This document shows, piece after piece, positions 1-5,885 of a stretch of 5,885 nucleotides of DNA. Under the pieces are notes generated by a model. The model searched no databases and was not told the DNA's origin. It saw only the letters and a list, made by a program, of their open reading frames with translations. The stretch comes from Deltaproteobacteria bacterium. Its GTDB lineage: Bacteria > Desulfobacterota > DSM-4660 > Desulfatiglandales > Desulfatiglandaceae. A program made the position numbers and the translations under genes. The DNA lies in the NCBI GenBank assembly GCA_013349725.1, contig DUZB01000283.1, forward strand, positions 1 through 5,885. Direction: 5' to 3'. The first letter of the stretch is position 1. The number at the start of each line of letters is the position of its first letter.

Positions 1-35
1 TTCAGGCAGAACTTGGCCTTGTCAACAGATTTCAT
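1..35 (-). CDS. 5' end of a frame overlapping nadD; possible ribosome silencing factor RsfS (partial)
   Basis: An ATG at 33-35 opens a frame that stays open to the window edge and encodes only MKSVDKAKFCL. It overlaps the last 14 bases of nadD in another frame, an arrangement that would allow translational coupling. No strong ribosome binding site is visible before it. In many bacteria, including deltaproteobacteria, the gene after nadD is rsfS, which encodes a small protein that binds L14 and blocks subunit joining in starved cells. The lysine-rich amphipathic start with a cysteine is compatible with that family. Eleven residues cannot identify a protein, so the call rests mainly on expected gene order. 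A chance ATG inside the nadD end remains possible. Confidence 0.4.
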   Translation of the reverse strand, partial: MKSVDKAKFCL

Positions 36-681
36 GATTCCGGTAGAGTTTTTGTCTTTCAATATATTCCCTTACTGTATGGGGGACTAAAAAACGGATC
101 GACCTGCCTTCCATGACTCTCTTCCTGACCCCCGTGGAAGAAATGTCCATCAGGGTGGTCGTCATAACCATGATCTTTTTCCCTGAAGGCATTAGGTAAA
201 GATCCCCATCGCCTTTGTTTGAGGGTCCGGCCCCGAGTTCGGAAAAAAACCCATCCAGGCCACGAGATCTGAAACCAGGCCGTATGATGATAACAAAATG
301 GGCGTAATGAAACAACTGTTCATATTCTTTCCATGTTTTTATTTCCAGAAAAGCATCTGTACCCAGAATGAAGAAGATTTCTGGAGAAGGAAGGGCTCGA
401 TGCAATTCTCTCAATGTTTCTATGGAATAGGATAACCCTGACCTTTTACTTTCAAGATCAATGGCTTCAAGGGAGGGGGATTCGGCAGCGCCAAGCCGGG
501 TCATGGCCATCCTGTGTTCAAAACGGGACACGGGAGCAGATGTCTTATGAGGAGGTGATGCAGACGGAATAAGATAAACCTTTTTCAAAGCCAGTTGTTC
601 TCTGATCTCTTCCGCCGTTCTAAGGTGACCCATATGAATCGGATCGAAAGTCCCGCCTAAAATCCCTAATCGCAGAGCCAT
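22..681 (-). CDS. nadD: Nicotinate-nucleotide adenylyltransferase (NaMN adenylyltransferase)
   Basis: NadD transfers AMP from ATP to nicotinic acid mononucleotide, giving deamido-NAD and pyrophosphate, the penultimate cytosolic step of NAD synthesis. The predicted 219-residue protein has the usual family length. Visible motifs are the nucleotidyltransferase signature GGTFDPIHMGH (residues 9-19, with the catalytic HxGH), IPSASPPHK (38-46), SYSIETL (84-90), the GTDA...W segment (107-117) and the ATP-binding ISSTGVR (180-186), followed by the typical SIRFLVPHTVREYI ending. An in-frame ATG at 729 would add 16 charged residues and overlap proA. I prefer the ATG at 681 because the Rossmann strand LGILGG then starts at once, as in known members, and an AAGGGA lies 10 bases before it. 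It is the last complete gene of the obg-proB-proA-nadD group. Confidence 0.96.
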   Translation of the reverse strand: MALRLGILGGTFDPIHMGHLRTAEEIREQLALKKVYLIPSASPPHKTSAPVSRFEHRMAMTRLGAAESPSLEAIDLESKRSGLSYSIETLRELHRALPSPEIFFILGTDAFLEIKTWKEYEQLFHYAHFVIIIRPGFRSRGLDGFFSELGAGPSNKGDGDLYLMPSGKKIMVMTTTLMDISSTGVRKRVMEGRSIRFLVPHTVREYIERQKLYRNHEIC

Positions 682-691
682 TTCAGATCCG

Positions 692-697
692 TCCCTT
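692..697 (-). promoter_or_regulatory. Ribosome binding site of nadD
   Basis: The minus strand reads AAGGGA directly after the proA TAG stop and 10 bases before the ATG at 681. This supports the shorter nadD start. It also means that ribosomes ending proA translation stop on top of the nadD initiation region, which should couple the two genes. Confidence 0.6.
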
Positions 698-1954
698 CTA
701 CTCTCTCGTCTGTCCCTGTCCATACACAATAAATTTCCGGGTCGTCAACTCCTCCAGACCCATGGGCCCGAAGGCATGCAGCTTTGATGTGTTGATGCCG
801 ATTTCCGCACCAAGACCCAGTTGCCCGCCATCGTTGAAACGGGTGGAGGCGTTGATAAGAACCACTGAGGAATCCACATCCGACAGGAAACGCTGCGATC
901 TTTCATAATCTGATGTGACAATGGCCTCGGTATGGTGAGAGGCATATTTTTCAATATGCTCAAGGGCTTCTTCCATGCTTGATACTACCTTGACAGCGAG
1001 GATTAAGTCAAGAAACTCAGCAGGCCAATCGGAATCCCGGGCAGGTGTAGCTTTCGAAACGAGACGAACAGTCTCAGGGCACCCCCTGATCTCCACTCCG
1101 GCATGGGTCAAACGCAGGCTCATTTCCGGGAGAAAAACCGAAGCAATATCTTTGTGAACAAGCATGGTTTCCATGGCATTGCAGACTCCGGGCCGTTGAA
1201 CCTTTGCATTGAGGCAGATCTCCATGGCCATTTGAACATCGGCATATTTATCCACATAGATATGGCAGACGCCTTTATAGTGTTTTAAAACAGGGACCCG
1301 GGAGTTGGCGGAAACAAAACGAATGAGCCCTTCTCCACCCCTCGGGATAATCACATCCAGATGGTCTTCAAGACCAATGAGAATTTTGACCGCTTCCCTG
1401 TCCGTTGTCTCGATCACCTGAACCGCTTTTTCCGGCAGGCCCACTTCTCTGAGCGCCCCCATCATAAGGTTTCCAAGAAACCTGTTGGAATGGATGGCTT
1501 CAGATCCACCCTTCAGGATCACCGCATTGCCCGATTTCAGACAAAGGGCTGCGGCATCTACGGTAACGTTGGGGCGCGATTCAAAAATAAACCCGATTAC
1601 CCCTAAGGGAATTCGAACCCTTCCAACCAGCAGACCGTTGGGCCTTTTCCACATACCGGTCACCTCACCCACTGGATCTTTCAGGCCGGCCACTTCCGCA
1701 AGGCCCTCCGCCATTGACGCAATGACTTTATCATCCAGTGTGAGGCGATCGATCATGGCAGCGGAAAGCCCTGCCTCTTTTGCATGGGACAGATCTTTCT
1801 GATTTTCGGCAATGATTTCTTCCCGGCGCTCCACAAGCATCCGAGCCATCCGCTTCAAGGCATCATTTTTTTGTTCACTTCCCGTTTTTCTAAGCTGTCT
1901 CGACGCGGCCCTGGCATCCACTGCCATCTTCTCGATTGTTTCTACAAGGTACAT
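698..1954 (-). CDS. proA: Glutamate-5-semialdehyde dehydrogenase (gamma-glutamyl phosphate reductase)
   Basis: ProA reduces gamma-glutamyl phosphate with NADPH to glutamate-5-semialdehyde, which cyclises to pyrroline-5-carboxylate, the precursor of proline. The 418-residue protein is full length for the family and has the aldehyde dehydrogenase fold. Visible landmarks are [15 protein letters not shown] (116-130), [15 protein letters not shown] (139-153), IPRGGEGLI (203-211), the catalytic cysteine in [10 protein letters not shown] (Cys258), and the C-terminal family signature around [20 protein letters not shown] (365-384) and [13 protein letters not shown]. The ATG at 1954 is preceded by AAAAGGA with a 9-base spacer inside the proB end, so proA overlaps proB by 13 bases. 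ProA acts with ProB, which passes it the unstable acyl phosphate. Tight linkage fits that partnership. Confidence 0.98.
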   Translation of the reverse strand: MYLVETIEKMAVDARAASRQLRKTGSEQKNDALKRMARMLVERREEIIAENQKDLSHAKEAGLSAAMIDRLTLDDKVIASMAEGLAEVAGLKDPVGEVTGMWKRPNGLLVGRVRIPLGVIGFIFESRPNVTVDAAALCLKSGNAVILKGGSEAIHSNRFLGNLMMGALREVGLPEKAVQVIETTDREAVKILIGLEDHLDVIIPRGGEGLIRFVSANSRVPVLKHYKGVCHIYVDKYADVQMAMEICLNAKVQRPGVCNAMETMLVHKDIASVFLPEMSLRLTHAGVEIRGCPETVRLVSKATPARDSDWPAEFLDLILAVKVVSSMEEALEHIEKYASHHTEAIVTSDYERSQRFLSDVDSSVVLINASTRFNDGGQLGLGAEIGINTSKLHAFGPMGLEELTTRKFIVYGQGQTRE

Positions 1955-3108
1955 GACTCATCATCCTTTTCCATCTGATTGACCAGCACCAGATTATCCC
2001 TGTGAATTACTTCATCGTCGTACTTAAAACCCAGGATGGACTCAATCCGGCTGCTTTTTGCCCCCATAATCTTTTTTATATCGCCTGAATGATAGTTGAC
2101 CATTCCCACAGCCACTTCCTCTTTGTTTTCATTGAGAAGCAGCACCGAATTCCCCATACTGAATCTCCCCTGAACATCCTTTATCCCGGAAGGAAGAAGG
2201 CTTTTTCCATGCTGAAGGATGGCCTTTTCCGCCCCTGGGTCTATGATAATTTCACCTCTTGGAGATTTTGTGAAAGCTATCCAGTGCTTTCGGCTGCAAA
2301 GGGATGTCTCAAAAGGGAGAAAAAAAGTCCCTTCCTCCTCTCCCCGAAATATTTTCCCGAGGATATCAGGTTTCAGCCCATTGGCAATGATTGTGGGGAC
2401 ACCTCTCAGGGCCACTTTCCTGGCCGCCCTGATCTTGCTTGCCATGCCGCCGGTACCCAGGAATCCGGGAATCGATCCCGCGTATTTTGAAATGGTTCGG
2501 TCTATCTTTTCCACCCTGGTGATCAGCCTGGCATCCTGGTTGCTCCGCGGGTCTTTATCGAAAAGTCCATCGATATTGGTCAAATTCACCAGGAGATGGG
2601 CTTCAATCAGGTTTGTCACCATGGCGCTCAGGTTGTCGTTATCGCCAAACTTGATCTCATCCACCACCACAGTGTCGTTTTCGTTGATAATGGGGACCAC
2701 GTTCCAGGAAAGCAGGGTAAACAGTGCGTTGCGTGCGTTCAGATATCTTCGTCTGTGCGTGAGATCGTCGCGAGTCAGTAGAACCTGGGCCACTTTGTGC
2801 CCGTGCCGGCTGAAAACATTTTCATAGGCCATGATCAGACTGCTCTGTCCAAGGGCAGCCATGGCCTGCTGTTGGGAAACAGATTTCGGCCTGGTTTTCA
2901 TCCCGATCTTTCTCATCCCGGAAGCAATGGCGCCCGACGAAACCAGAATCACCTCAATGCCTTTTTCCCTGAGTGCGCAAATCTCGATAGTAAGATTTTC
3001 AATGACGGACATATTTAAACCGTCCGCTGCCGTAAGAACGCCGCTGCCGACCTTGACGACAACCCTCTTTGCCTTCCTGAGGTAATCTTCCCGCGTGTGC
3101 TCTTTCAA
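1942..3108 (-). CDS. proB: Glutamate 5-kinase with C-terminal PUA domain
   Basis: ProB phosphorylates the gamma-carboxyl of glutamate with ATP, the first committed step of proline synthesis and in most bacteria the point of proline feedback inhibition. The 388-residue protein has an N-terminal amino acid kinase domain (about 14-265) with VVKVGSGVL (17-25), VSSGAIASG (56-64), INENDTV (141-147), FGDNDNLSA (154-162) and the signature GTGGMASKI (218-226). A PUA domain follows at about 283-375, so this is the long bacterial form rather than a kinase-only form. The start codon is TTG at 3106-3108, overlapping the obg stop as TTGA. No in-frame ATG occurs until residue 33, which lies past the glycine-rich substrate loop, so TTG is the credible start. 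The 3' end overlaps proA by 13 bases. Confidence 0.97.
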   Translation of the reverse strand: MKEHTREDYLRKAKRVVVKVGSGVLTAADGLNMSVIENLTIEICALREKGIEVILVSSGAIASGMRKIGMKTRPKSVSQQQAMAALGQSSLIMAYENVFSRHGHKVAQVLLTRDDLTHRRRYLNARNALFTLLSWNVVPIINENDTVVVDEIKFGDNDNLSAMVTNLIEAHLLVNLTNIDGLFDKDPRSNQDARLITRVEKIDRTISKYAGSIPGFLGTGGMASKIRAARKVALRGVPTIIANGLKPDILGKIFRGEEEGTFFLPFETSLCSRKHWIAFTKSPRGEIIIDPGAEKAILQHGKSLLPSGIKDVQGRFSMGNSVLLLNENKEEVAVGMVNYHSGDIKKIMGAKSSRIESILGFKYDDEVIHRDNLVLVNQMEKDDESCTL

Positions 3109-4181
3109 GTTTCTCTCCGCTCTGTCCGGGCCTCCTGGCTGCCTGAAGAGGAGGACCGGGATTCATGGCCGAAACGGCTTAGAGTCCTGCATTTTTCAAA
3201 AATAATTTTTTTGAATTCATCCATCCCTTCGCCGGTTTTTGCGGAAATGGCCAGCGAGGCCACCCCCTCCGCTTCCAGGGTGGACCGCAATGCCGCCACA
3301 TCCCTTTGATTCGGATCATAAAGATCCATTTTGCTGAACAGCACCATGTGGGGTTTGTCCATTAATTCCGGGCTGTACTCGGCCATTTCATGTCTGAGCA
3401 TACGGTAATCTTCGAGGATGTCGCACTGGGAATCACTGGAGATATCAAGAAGGTGCAGAAGCAGATTTGTACGCTCAATATGCCTCAGAAACCGGTGTCC
3501 CAGTCCGCGACCAGAGCTTGCCCCTTCGATAAGCCCGGGGATATCGGCAATAACCAGGGTGCTTTCATCGCTGAATGTCATGACACCGAGATGGGGAACG
3601 ATTGTGGTAAATGGGTAGTTGTCAATCTTTGGCCGCGCCATGGTGAGGCGGGAAAGAAGTGTTGACTTGCCGGCGTTTGGCAGGCCTATCAGACCGATGT
3701 CGGCAAGGTGTTTGAGGGTCAGTTTCAGCCGCTTTTCCTGGCCAGGGATACCGGGTTGGGCCATCCGGGGGGCCCGGTTGGTTGAGGTTGTGAAATGCCG
3801 GTTCCCCTTTCCCCCCATTCCTCCCTGAATAAGCGTAACTTCCTGTCCCTCAAAGACCAGATCAGCCAGAATCTCATGACTGTCGCAATCCTCAATGATA
3901 GTGCCAAGAGGAACTTTCAGGACCAGGGTTTCGGCATTGCCACCCGAACAATTTTGCCCTCCGCCGGATCCCCCATTGTGGGCCTTGAAATATTTCTTAG
4001 CGTTGTAATCGCTCAGGTCATAGAGTTTTTGGGTCGCCCTTGCGACAACGCTCCCACCCGTACCCCCGTTTCCGCCGTCAGGGCCGCCTTTGGGGATGAA
4101 TCGCTCTCTCCTGAAGCTGACACAACCTTTTCCACCGCTGCCTGAAACAGCCGTAATAATCGCTTCATCGAGAAAAAGCAT
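3105..4181 (-). CDS. obg: GTPase Obg (ribosome assembly / stress GTPase)
   Basis: Obg is an essential GTPase that binds the 50S subunit late in assembly and is linked to stringent response and cell-cycle control in studied bacteria. Residues 1-158 form the glycine-rich Obg fold, with GCVSFRRERFIPKGGPDGGN (19-38), NGGSGGGQNCSGGNA (69-83) and the GGMGGKGNRHF segment (120-130). The G domain follows: G1 GLPNAGKST (166-174), G2 in YPFTT (189-193), G3 DIPG (213-216), G4 SKMD (283-286) and G5 SAKTGEG (313-319). G4 has serine in place of the usual asparagine of NKxD. The 358-residue protein ends in a short polar tail (about 335-358) with several serines and charged residues and lacks the OCT domain of some Firmicutes. 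The ATG has only a weak AGAGA upstream. Its stop overlaps the proB start. Confidence 0.98.
   Translation of the reverse strand: MLFLDEAIITAVSGSGGKGCVSFRRERFIPKGGPDGGNGGTGGSVVARATQKLYDLSDYNAKKYFKAHNGGSGGGQNCSGGNAETLVLKVPLGTIIEDCDSHEILADLVFEGQEVTLIQGGMGGKGNRHFTTSTNRAPRMAQPGIPGQEKRLKLTLKHLADIGLIGLPNAGKSTLLSRLTMARPKIDNYPFTTIVPHLGVMTFSDESTLVIADIPGLIEGASSGRGLGHRFLRHIERTNLLLHLLDISSDSQCDILEDYRMLRHEMAEYSPELMDKPHMVLFSKMDLYDPNQRDVAALRSTLEAEGVASLAISAKTGEGMDEFKKIIFEKCRTLSRFGHESRSSSSGSQEARTERRET
3113..3118 (-). promoter_or_regulatory. Ribosome binding site of proB, supports its TTG start
   Basis: The minus strand reads GGAGAG followed by four bases and then TTG. The site lies within the last codons of obg. 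It is the main evidence that translation of proB begins at the rare TTG codon overlapping the obg stop, probably by coupled re-initiation. Confidence 0.65.
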
Positions 4182-4200
4182 ACTGTATCTCTAAAACACA

Positions 4201-4230
4201 GGCGCGCCAAACAGTCCTCTTGCCGAGAGG
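4201..4230. other. Small dyads in the obg leader
   Basis: The gap between the rpmA terminator and obg holds an 8-base palindrome GGCGCGCC (4201-4208) and a short hairpin CCTCT-TGCCG-AGAGG (4216-4230). Either could form a small structure in the obg leader or be chance. No convincing -35/-10 pair with a usable start point is visible in these 64 bases. The best match, TTGGCG-17-TACAGT, abuts the obg ATG and would start transcription inside the gene. Confidence 0.25.
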
Positions 4231-4245
4231 TCCGAGAACCAGAAC

Positions 4246-4279
4246 AAAAAAGCCCTTGATCTCAAAATATCAGGGCTTT
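4246..4279 (-). terminator. Rho-independent terminator after rpmA
   Basis: On the minus strand the arm AAAGCCCTGAT (4279-4269) pairs with ATCAAGGGCTTT (4260-4249), with one bulged base and an 8-base loop, and is followed by a run of six T (4251-4246, partly in the stem). It begins about 20 bases after the rpmA stop. It should end or attenuate the rplU-rpmA transcript before obg. The plus-strand reading has no T-run after the hairpin, so the signal is directional. Confidence 0.82.
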
Positions 4280-4299
4280 CATAGGTGGTTTGGCTCCTG

Positions 4300-4557
4300 T
4301 CAGGCCGTTGCATATACGCTGACTTTCTTGCGATCCTTGCCCATACGCTCAAAAGTCACAATTCCGTCTATGCCGGCAAAAATGGTATAATCTTTCCCCA
4401 ATCCCACATTATTTCCGGGATGTATTTTCGTGCCTTTCTGACGAATCAGAATATTGCCCGCTTTCACCTGCTGGCCCGCGTATTTTTTCACGCCCAATCG
4501 CTGACCGGCGCTGTCTCTTCCATTTCGGGAGCTGCCTCCCGCTTTTTTATGTGCCAT
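4300..4557 (-). CDS. rpmA: 50S ribosomal protein L27
   Basis: L27 is a small basic large-subunit protein whose flexible N-terminus reaches the peptidyl transferase centre. The 85-residue protein has the usual length and the family start [15 protein letters not shown] (residues 2-16), then [10 protein letters not shown] (20-29), [20 protein letters not shown] (33-52) and GIVTFER. The functional glycine- and lysine-rich N-terminus begins directly after Met1, so this form does not carry the cleavable extension that Firmicutes and some relatives remove with the Prp protease. A GAAAGG lies about 8 bases before the ATG. It follows rplU by 25 bases and precedes a terminator, the classical rplU-rpmA pair. 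Confidence 0.98.
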   Translation of the reverse strand: MAHKKAGGSSRNGRDSAGQRLGVKKYAGQQVKAGNILIRQKGTKIHPGNNVGLGKDYTIFAGIDGIVTFERMGKDRKKVSVYATA

Positions 4558-4582
4558 GAACCTTACCTTTCATTCGGGGATC

Positions 4583-4900
4583 TCAGACTCCAAGTCCGAT
4601 ATCATTTATCTTGATCAGGGAAAATTCCTGTCTGTGTCCATTTTTCCGGCGATATCCCTTCCTCTTTTTGTACTTGGTGATAACGACCTTCTTATCCTTG
4701 TCCTGGCGGGTAATCCGTCCGACAACCTTTGTGTTTTCCACAAATGGCTGTCCCACCTTGACATCATCTCCATCCGAGGTTAATAGTACCTGATCAAAGG
4801 TAACGGAATCCCCCACCTCGCCTGGCAACCGCTCAATCTTGACTTCGTCGCCCTGGGCGACCCGGTATTGTTTTCCACCCGTCTTGATGACCGCATACAT
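4583..4900 (-). CDS. rplU: 50S ribosomal protein L21
   Basis: L21 binds 23S rRNA in the large subunit. The 105-residue protein has the normal length and matches the family throughout: MYAVIKTGGKQYRV (1-14), LPGEVGDSVTFDQVLL (25-40), the basic rRNA-binding stretch DKKVVITKYKKRKGYRRKNG (69-88), and HRQEFSLIKINDI near the end. The ATG at 4900 is preceded by AAGGAG with an 8-base spacer (4909-4914), a strong ribosome binding site. It is the first gene after the promoter at 4935-4963, so the transcript should carry only a short leader. I see no room for a structured ribosomal-protein leader RNA like the L21 leaders of other phyla. Confidence 0.98.
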   Translation of the reverse strand: MYAVIKTGGKQYRVAQGDEVKIERLPGEVGDSVTFDQVLLTSDGDDVKVGQPFVENTKVVGRITRQDKDKKVVITKYKKRKGYRRKNGHRQEFSLIKINDIGLGV

Positions 4901-4934
4901 TGGTTTGACTCCTTCAGAAATAAATTAAATAGGT

Positions 4935-4963
4935 ATTATAAATGTAACTTGTTTTCAAGTCAA
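4935..4963 (-). promoter_or_regulatory. Sigma-70 type promoter of rplU-rpmA
   Basis: On the minus strand TTGACT (4963-4958) is followed after exactly 17 bases by TATAAT (4940-4935), that is, 5 of 6 and 6 of 6 consensus bases at the optimal spacing. Transcription should start near 4928, giving a leader of about 28 bases. The surrounding sequence is AT-rich, unlike the nearby coding sequence, as expected for a strong housekeeping promoter. Confidence 0.87.
4947..4960. repeat. Inverted repeat across the rplU promoter spacer
   Basis: ACTTG-TTTT-CAAGT is a perfect 5-base dyad with a 4-base centre. It covers most of the spacer and the last half of the -35 element. The position would suit a repressor operator, but a short AT-rich dyad can also arise by chance, and no regulator is encoded nearby. 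Confidence 0.4.
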
Positions 4964-5031
4964 GAAGAAAGTGACGAATTCAACGATTCTTATGCTGCCT
5001 GATTCCCCCACAAACGGACATGGCTATCTGC

Positions 5032-5885
5032 TCAGGCCTTTTCCCCAAAAGGTTTCTTTTCCCGAAAATCGGGCAGAAATGAGGAAGCCCTTTCTTCTGT
5101 CGTTCCATGCCGATTCTTCCGGGGAAACTGAACGAAGAGGTTCCTGAAACCCAGTCCCAAAGCGTGAGTATAAACCACTTCAAACTCTTTTTCCCATATC
5201 TTTCGATTGAAATTCAGATCCTCATGCGCCTCCACGGGATGATACTGAGACATGATACTCAAAGGCAGATCTTTTCCGAATTCAAGAAAGAGACAGGTCA
5301 TCGCCTTCAACGAGTTCTCCACATTTCCGGGAAGAATCAGGTGCCTGACCAGGACACCTCTGTTGGCAACACCGTCTTCTCCCTCCGCGCAATGGAGAAA
5401 ACCTTTCTGCCTGACCATTTCCACGATTGCCTCCAGAGCTTTTTCAGGATAGTCTTTGACCTTTGAAAGCCTCTGCGCCAGGTGTGAATCCGAGTATTTG
5501 AAATCCGGAAGGTAAATATCCGCATACGGTTCCAACACTTTCAACATTTCAACCGACTGATAACCGGAGACATTATAAAGGATGGGGACGTTCAGGTTTT
5601 CTTCTCTCATTCGTGATACAAGTTCGATAACGTGTGGGAAAAAATGATCAGGCGTCACCAGATTTACGTTATGGACTCCCTTTTCCAGACAAAGTTTTTT
5701 CACCCTTTCTAAAAGCCTCGGCACTGTCGTAGGCTTCCCAGTACAGTCCCTTGAAATCTGGTAATTCTGGCAAAAGGAGCATTGAAGAGAACATCCGGAG
5801 AAAAAAATGGTTCCTGAACCGTTTTTGCCGCTGATCGGCGGCTCTTCTCCGAAATGGGGACCCACAAAGGAAACTCTGAGCTGGT
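5032..5885 (-). CDS. Radical SAM protein, PflX-like (COG1313), 5' end missing
   Basis: The frame is open to the window edge, reading QLRVSFVGPHFGEEPPISG before the cluster motif. A GTG at 5865 could be mistaken for a start, but the conserved PHFGEEPPISG block and the sequence before it show that the gene begins outside the window. The radical SAM cluster motif CSLQCSFC (CxxxCxxC, at about 5770-5793) lies in GTIFFSGCSLQCSFCQNY. Further matches to the family are NVNLVTPDHFFPHV, PILYNVSGYQSVEML, ADIYLPDFKYSD, RGVLVRHLILPGN and SIMSQYHP. Such proteins resemble pyruvate formate-lyase activase and bind a 4Fe-4S cluster and S-adenosylmethionine, but their substrate is unknown. The polar C-terminal tail ends 69 bases before the rplU -35 element. 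No glycyl radical enzyme is in the window. Confidence 0.88.
   Translation of the reverse strand, partial: QLRVSFVGPHFGEEPPISGKNGSGTIFFSGCSLQCSFCQNYQISRDCTGKPTTVPRLLERVKKLCLEKGVHNVNLVTPDHFFPHVIELVSRMREENLNVPILYNVSGYQSVEMLKVLEPYADIYLPDFKYSDSHLAQRLSKVKDYPEKALEAIVEMVRQKGFLHCAEGEDGVANRGVLVRHLILPGNVENSLKAMTCLFLEFGKDLPLSIMSQYHPVEAHEDLNFNRKIWEKEFEVVYTHALGLGFRNLFVQFPRKNRHGTTEERASSFLPDFREKKPFGEKA

Noticed and set aside
682..729. Longer nadD start at 729
   Set aside because: It would add a charged extension not typical of NadD and overlap proA by 32 bases, while the ATG at 681 has a ribosome binding site and the normal family N-terminus.
2219..2827. 202-residue open frame on the plus strand opposite proB
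   Set aside because: It lies wholly antisense to an intact, motif-complete proB, its translation shows no recognisable domain or composition of a real protein, and no promoter or ribosome binding site stands out. It is a shadow frame.
745..4145. Many shorter plus-strand frames (60-133 residues) opposite proA, proB and obg
   Set aside because: Each is antisense to a conserved gene and shows no family motif; all are explained by codon use of the true genes.
4901..4934. A structured L21 leader RNA before rplU
   Set aside because: The predicted transcript start leaves only about 28 bases, and no stem other than chance pairing is visible.
5037..5052. Hairpin CCTTTT-CCCC-AAAAGG at the end of the radical SAM gene, possible terminator
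   Set aside because: On the minus strand it is followed by CCTGAGCAG rather than a T-run, and it lies inside the last codons (KPFGEKA). It lacks the form of an intrinsic terminator.
4980..5183. 67-residue minus-strand frame overlapping the 3' end of the radical SAM gene
   Set aside because: It is mostly a shifted reading of the real gene, with no homology I recognise and no ribosome binding site.
1..5885. An undescribed defence, mobile or biosynthetic system
   Set aside because: Nearly all the sequence is accounted for by conserved housekeeping genes in a familiar order. I see no repeats, integrase, transposase, toxin pair or compositional break that would support such a claim.

Overview
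The window is a compact block of bacterial housekeeping genes, all on the minus strand and so read from right to left. The gene order is pflX-like radical SAM enzyme (5' end outside the window), rplU, rpmA, obg, proB, proA, nadD, and the first codons of one more frame that runs off the left edge. The L21-L27-Obg-ProB-ProA-NadD order, moderate GC content and the style of the proteins suggest a Gram-negative anaerobe of the Desulfobacterota (deltaproteobacteria, Desulfobacteraceae-like). This placement is inferred from gene order and general protein similarity; it is not proven. I see no mobile element, CRISPR array, tRNA or rRNA, and no gene-free stretch above about 130 bases.

Right part (4901-5885): a radical SAM protein of the PflX type (COG1313) ends at 5032. 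Between it and rplU lies a near-perfect housekeeping sigma-70 promoter (TTGACT, 17 bases, TATAAT), with a 14-base inverted repeat across its -35 and spacer. The predicted transcript start leaves a 5' leader of only about 28 bases, with a strong ribosome binding site in it.

Middle (4182-4900): rplU and rpmA encode large-subunit proteins L21 and L27. A Rho-independent terminator lies about 20 bases after rpmA. It should reduce transcription into the next genes, so ribosomal protein output can exceed that of the GTPase and metabolic genes on the same transcript.

Left part (1-4181): obg, proB, proA and nadD are tightly packed. obg and proB overlap by 4 bases with a TTG start, proB and proA overlap by 13 bases, and the nadD ribosome binding site lies just after the proA stop. 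Obg is a ribosome-assembly GTPase. ProB and ProA carry out the first two steps of proline synthesis. NadD adenylates nicotinate mononucleotide on the way to NAD. The fragment at the left edge may be the start of rsfS, the ribosome silencing factor, a common neighbour of nadD.

No new biological system is visible. The points worth a second look are regulatory (promoter dyad, internal terminator, overlapping starts) and the poorly characterised radical SAM enzyme.
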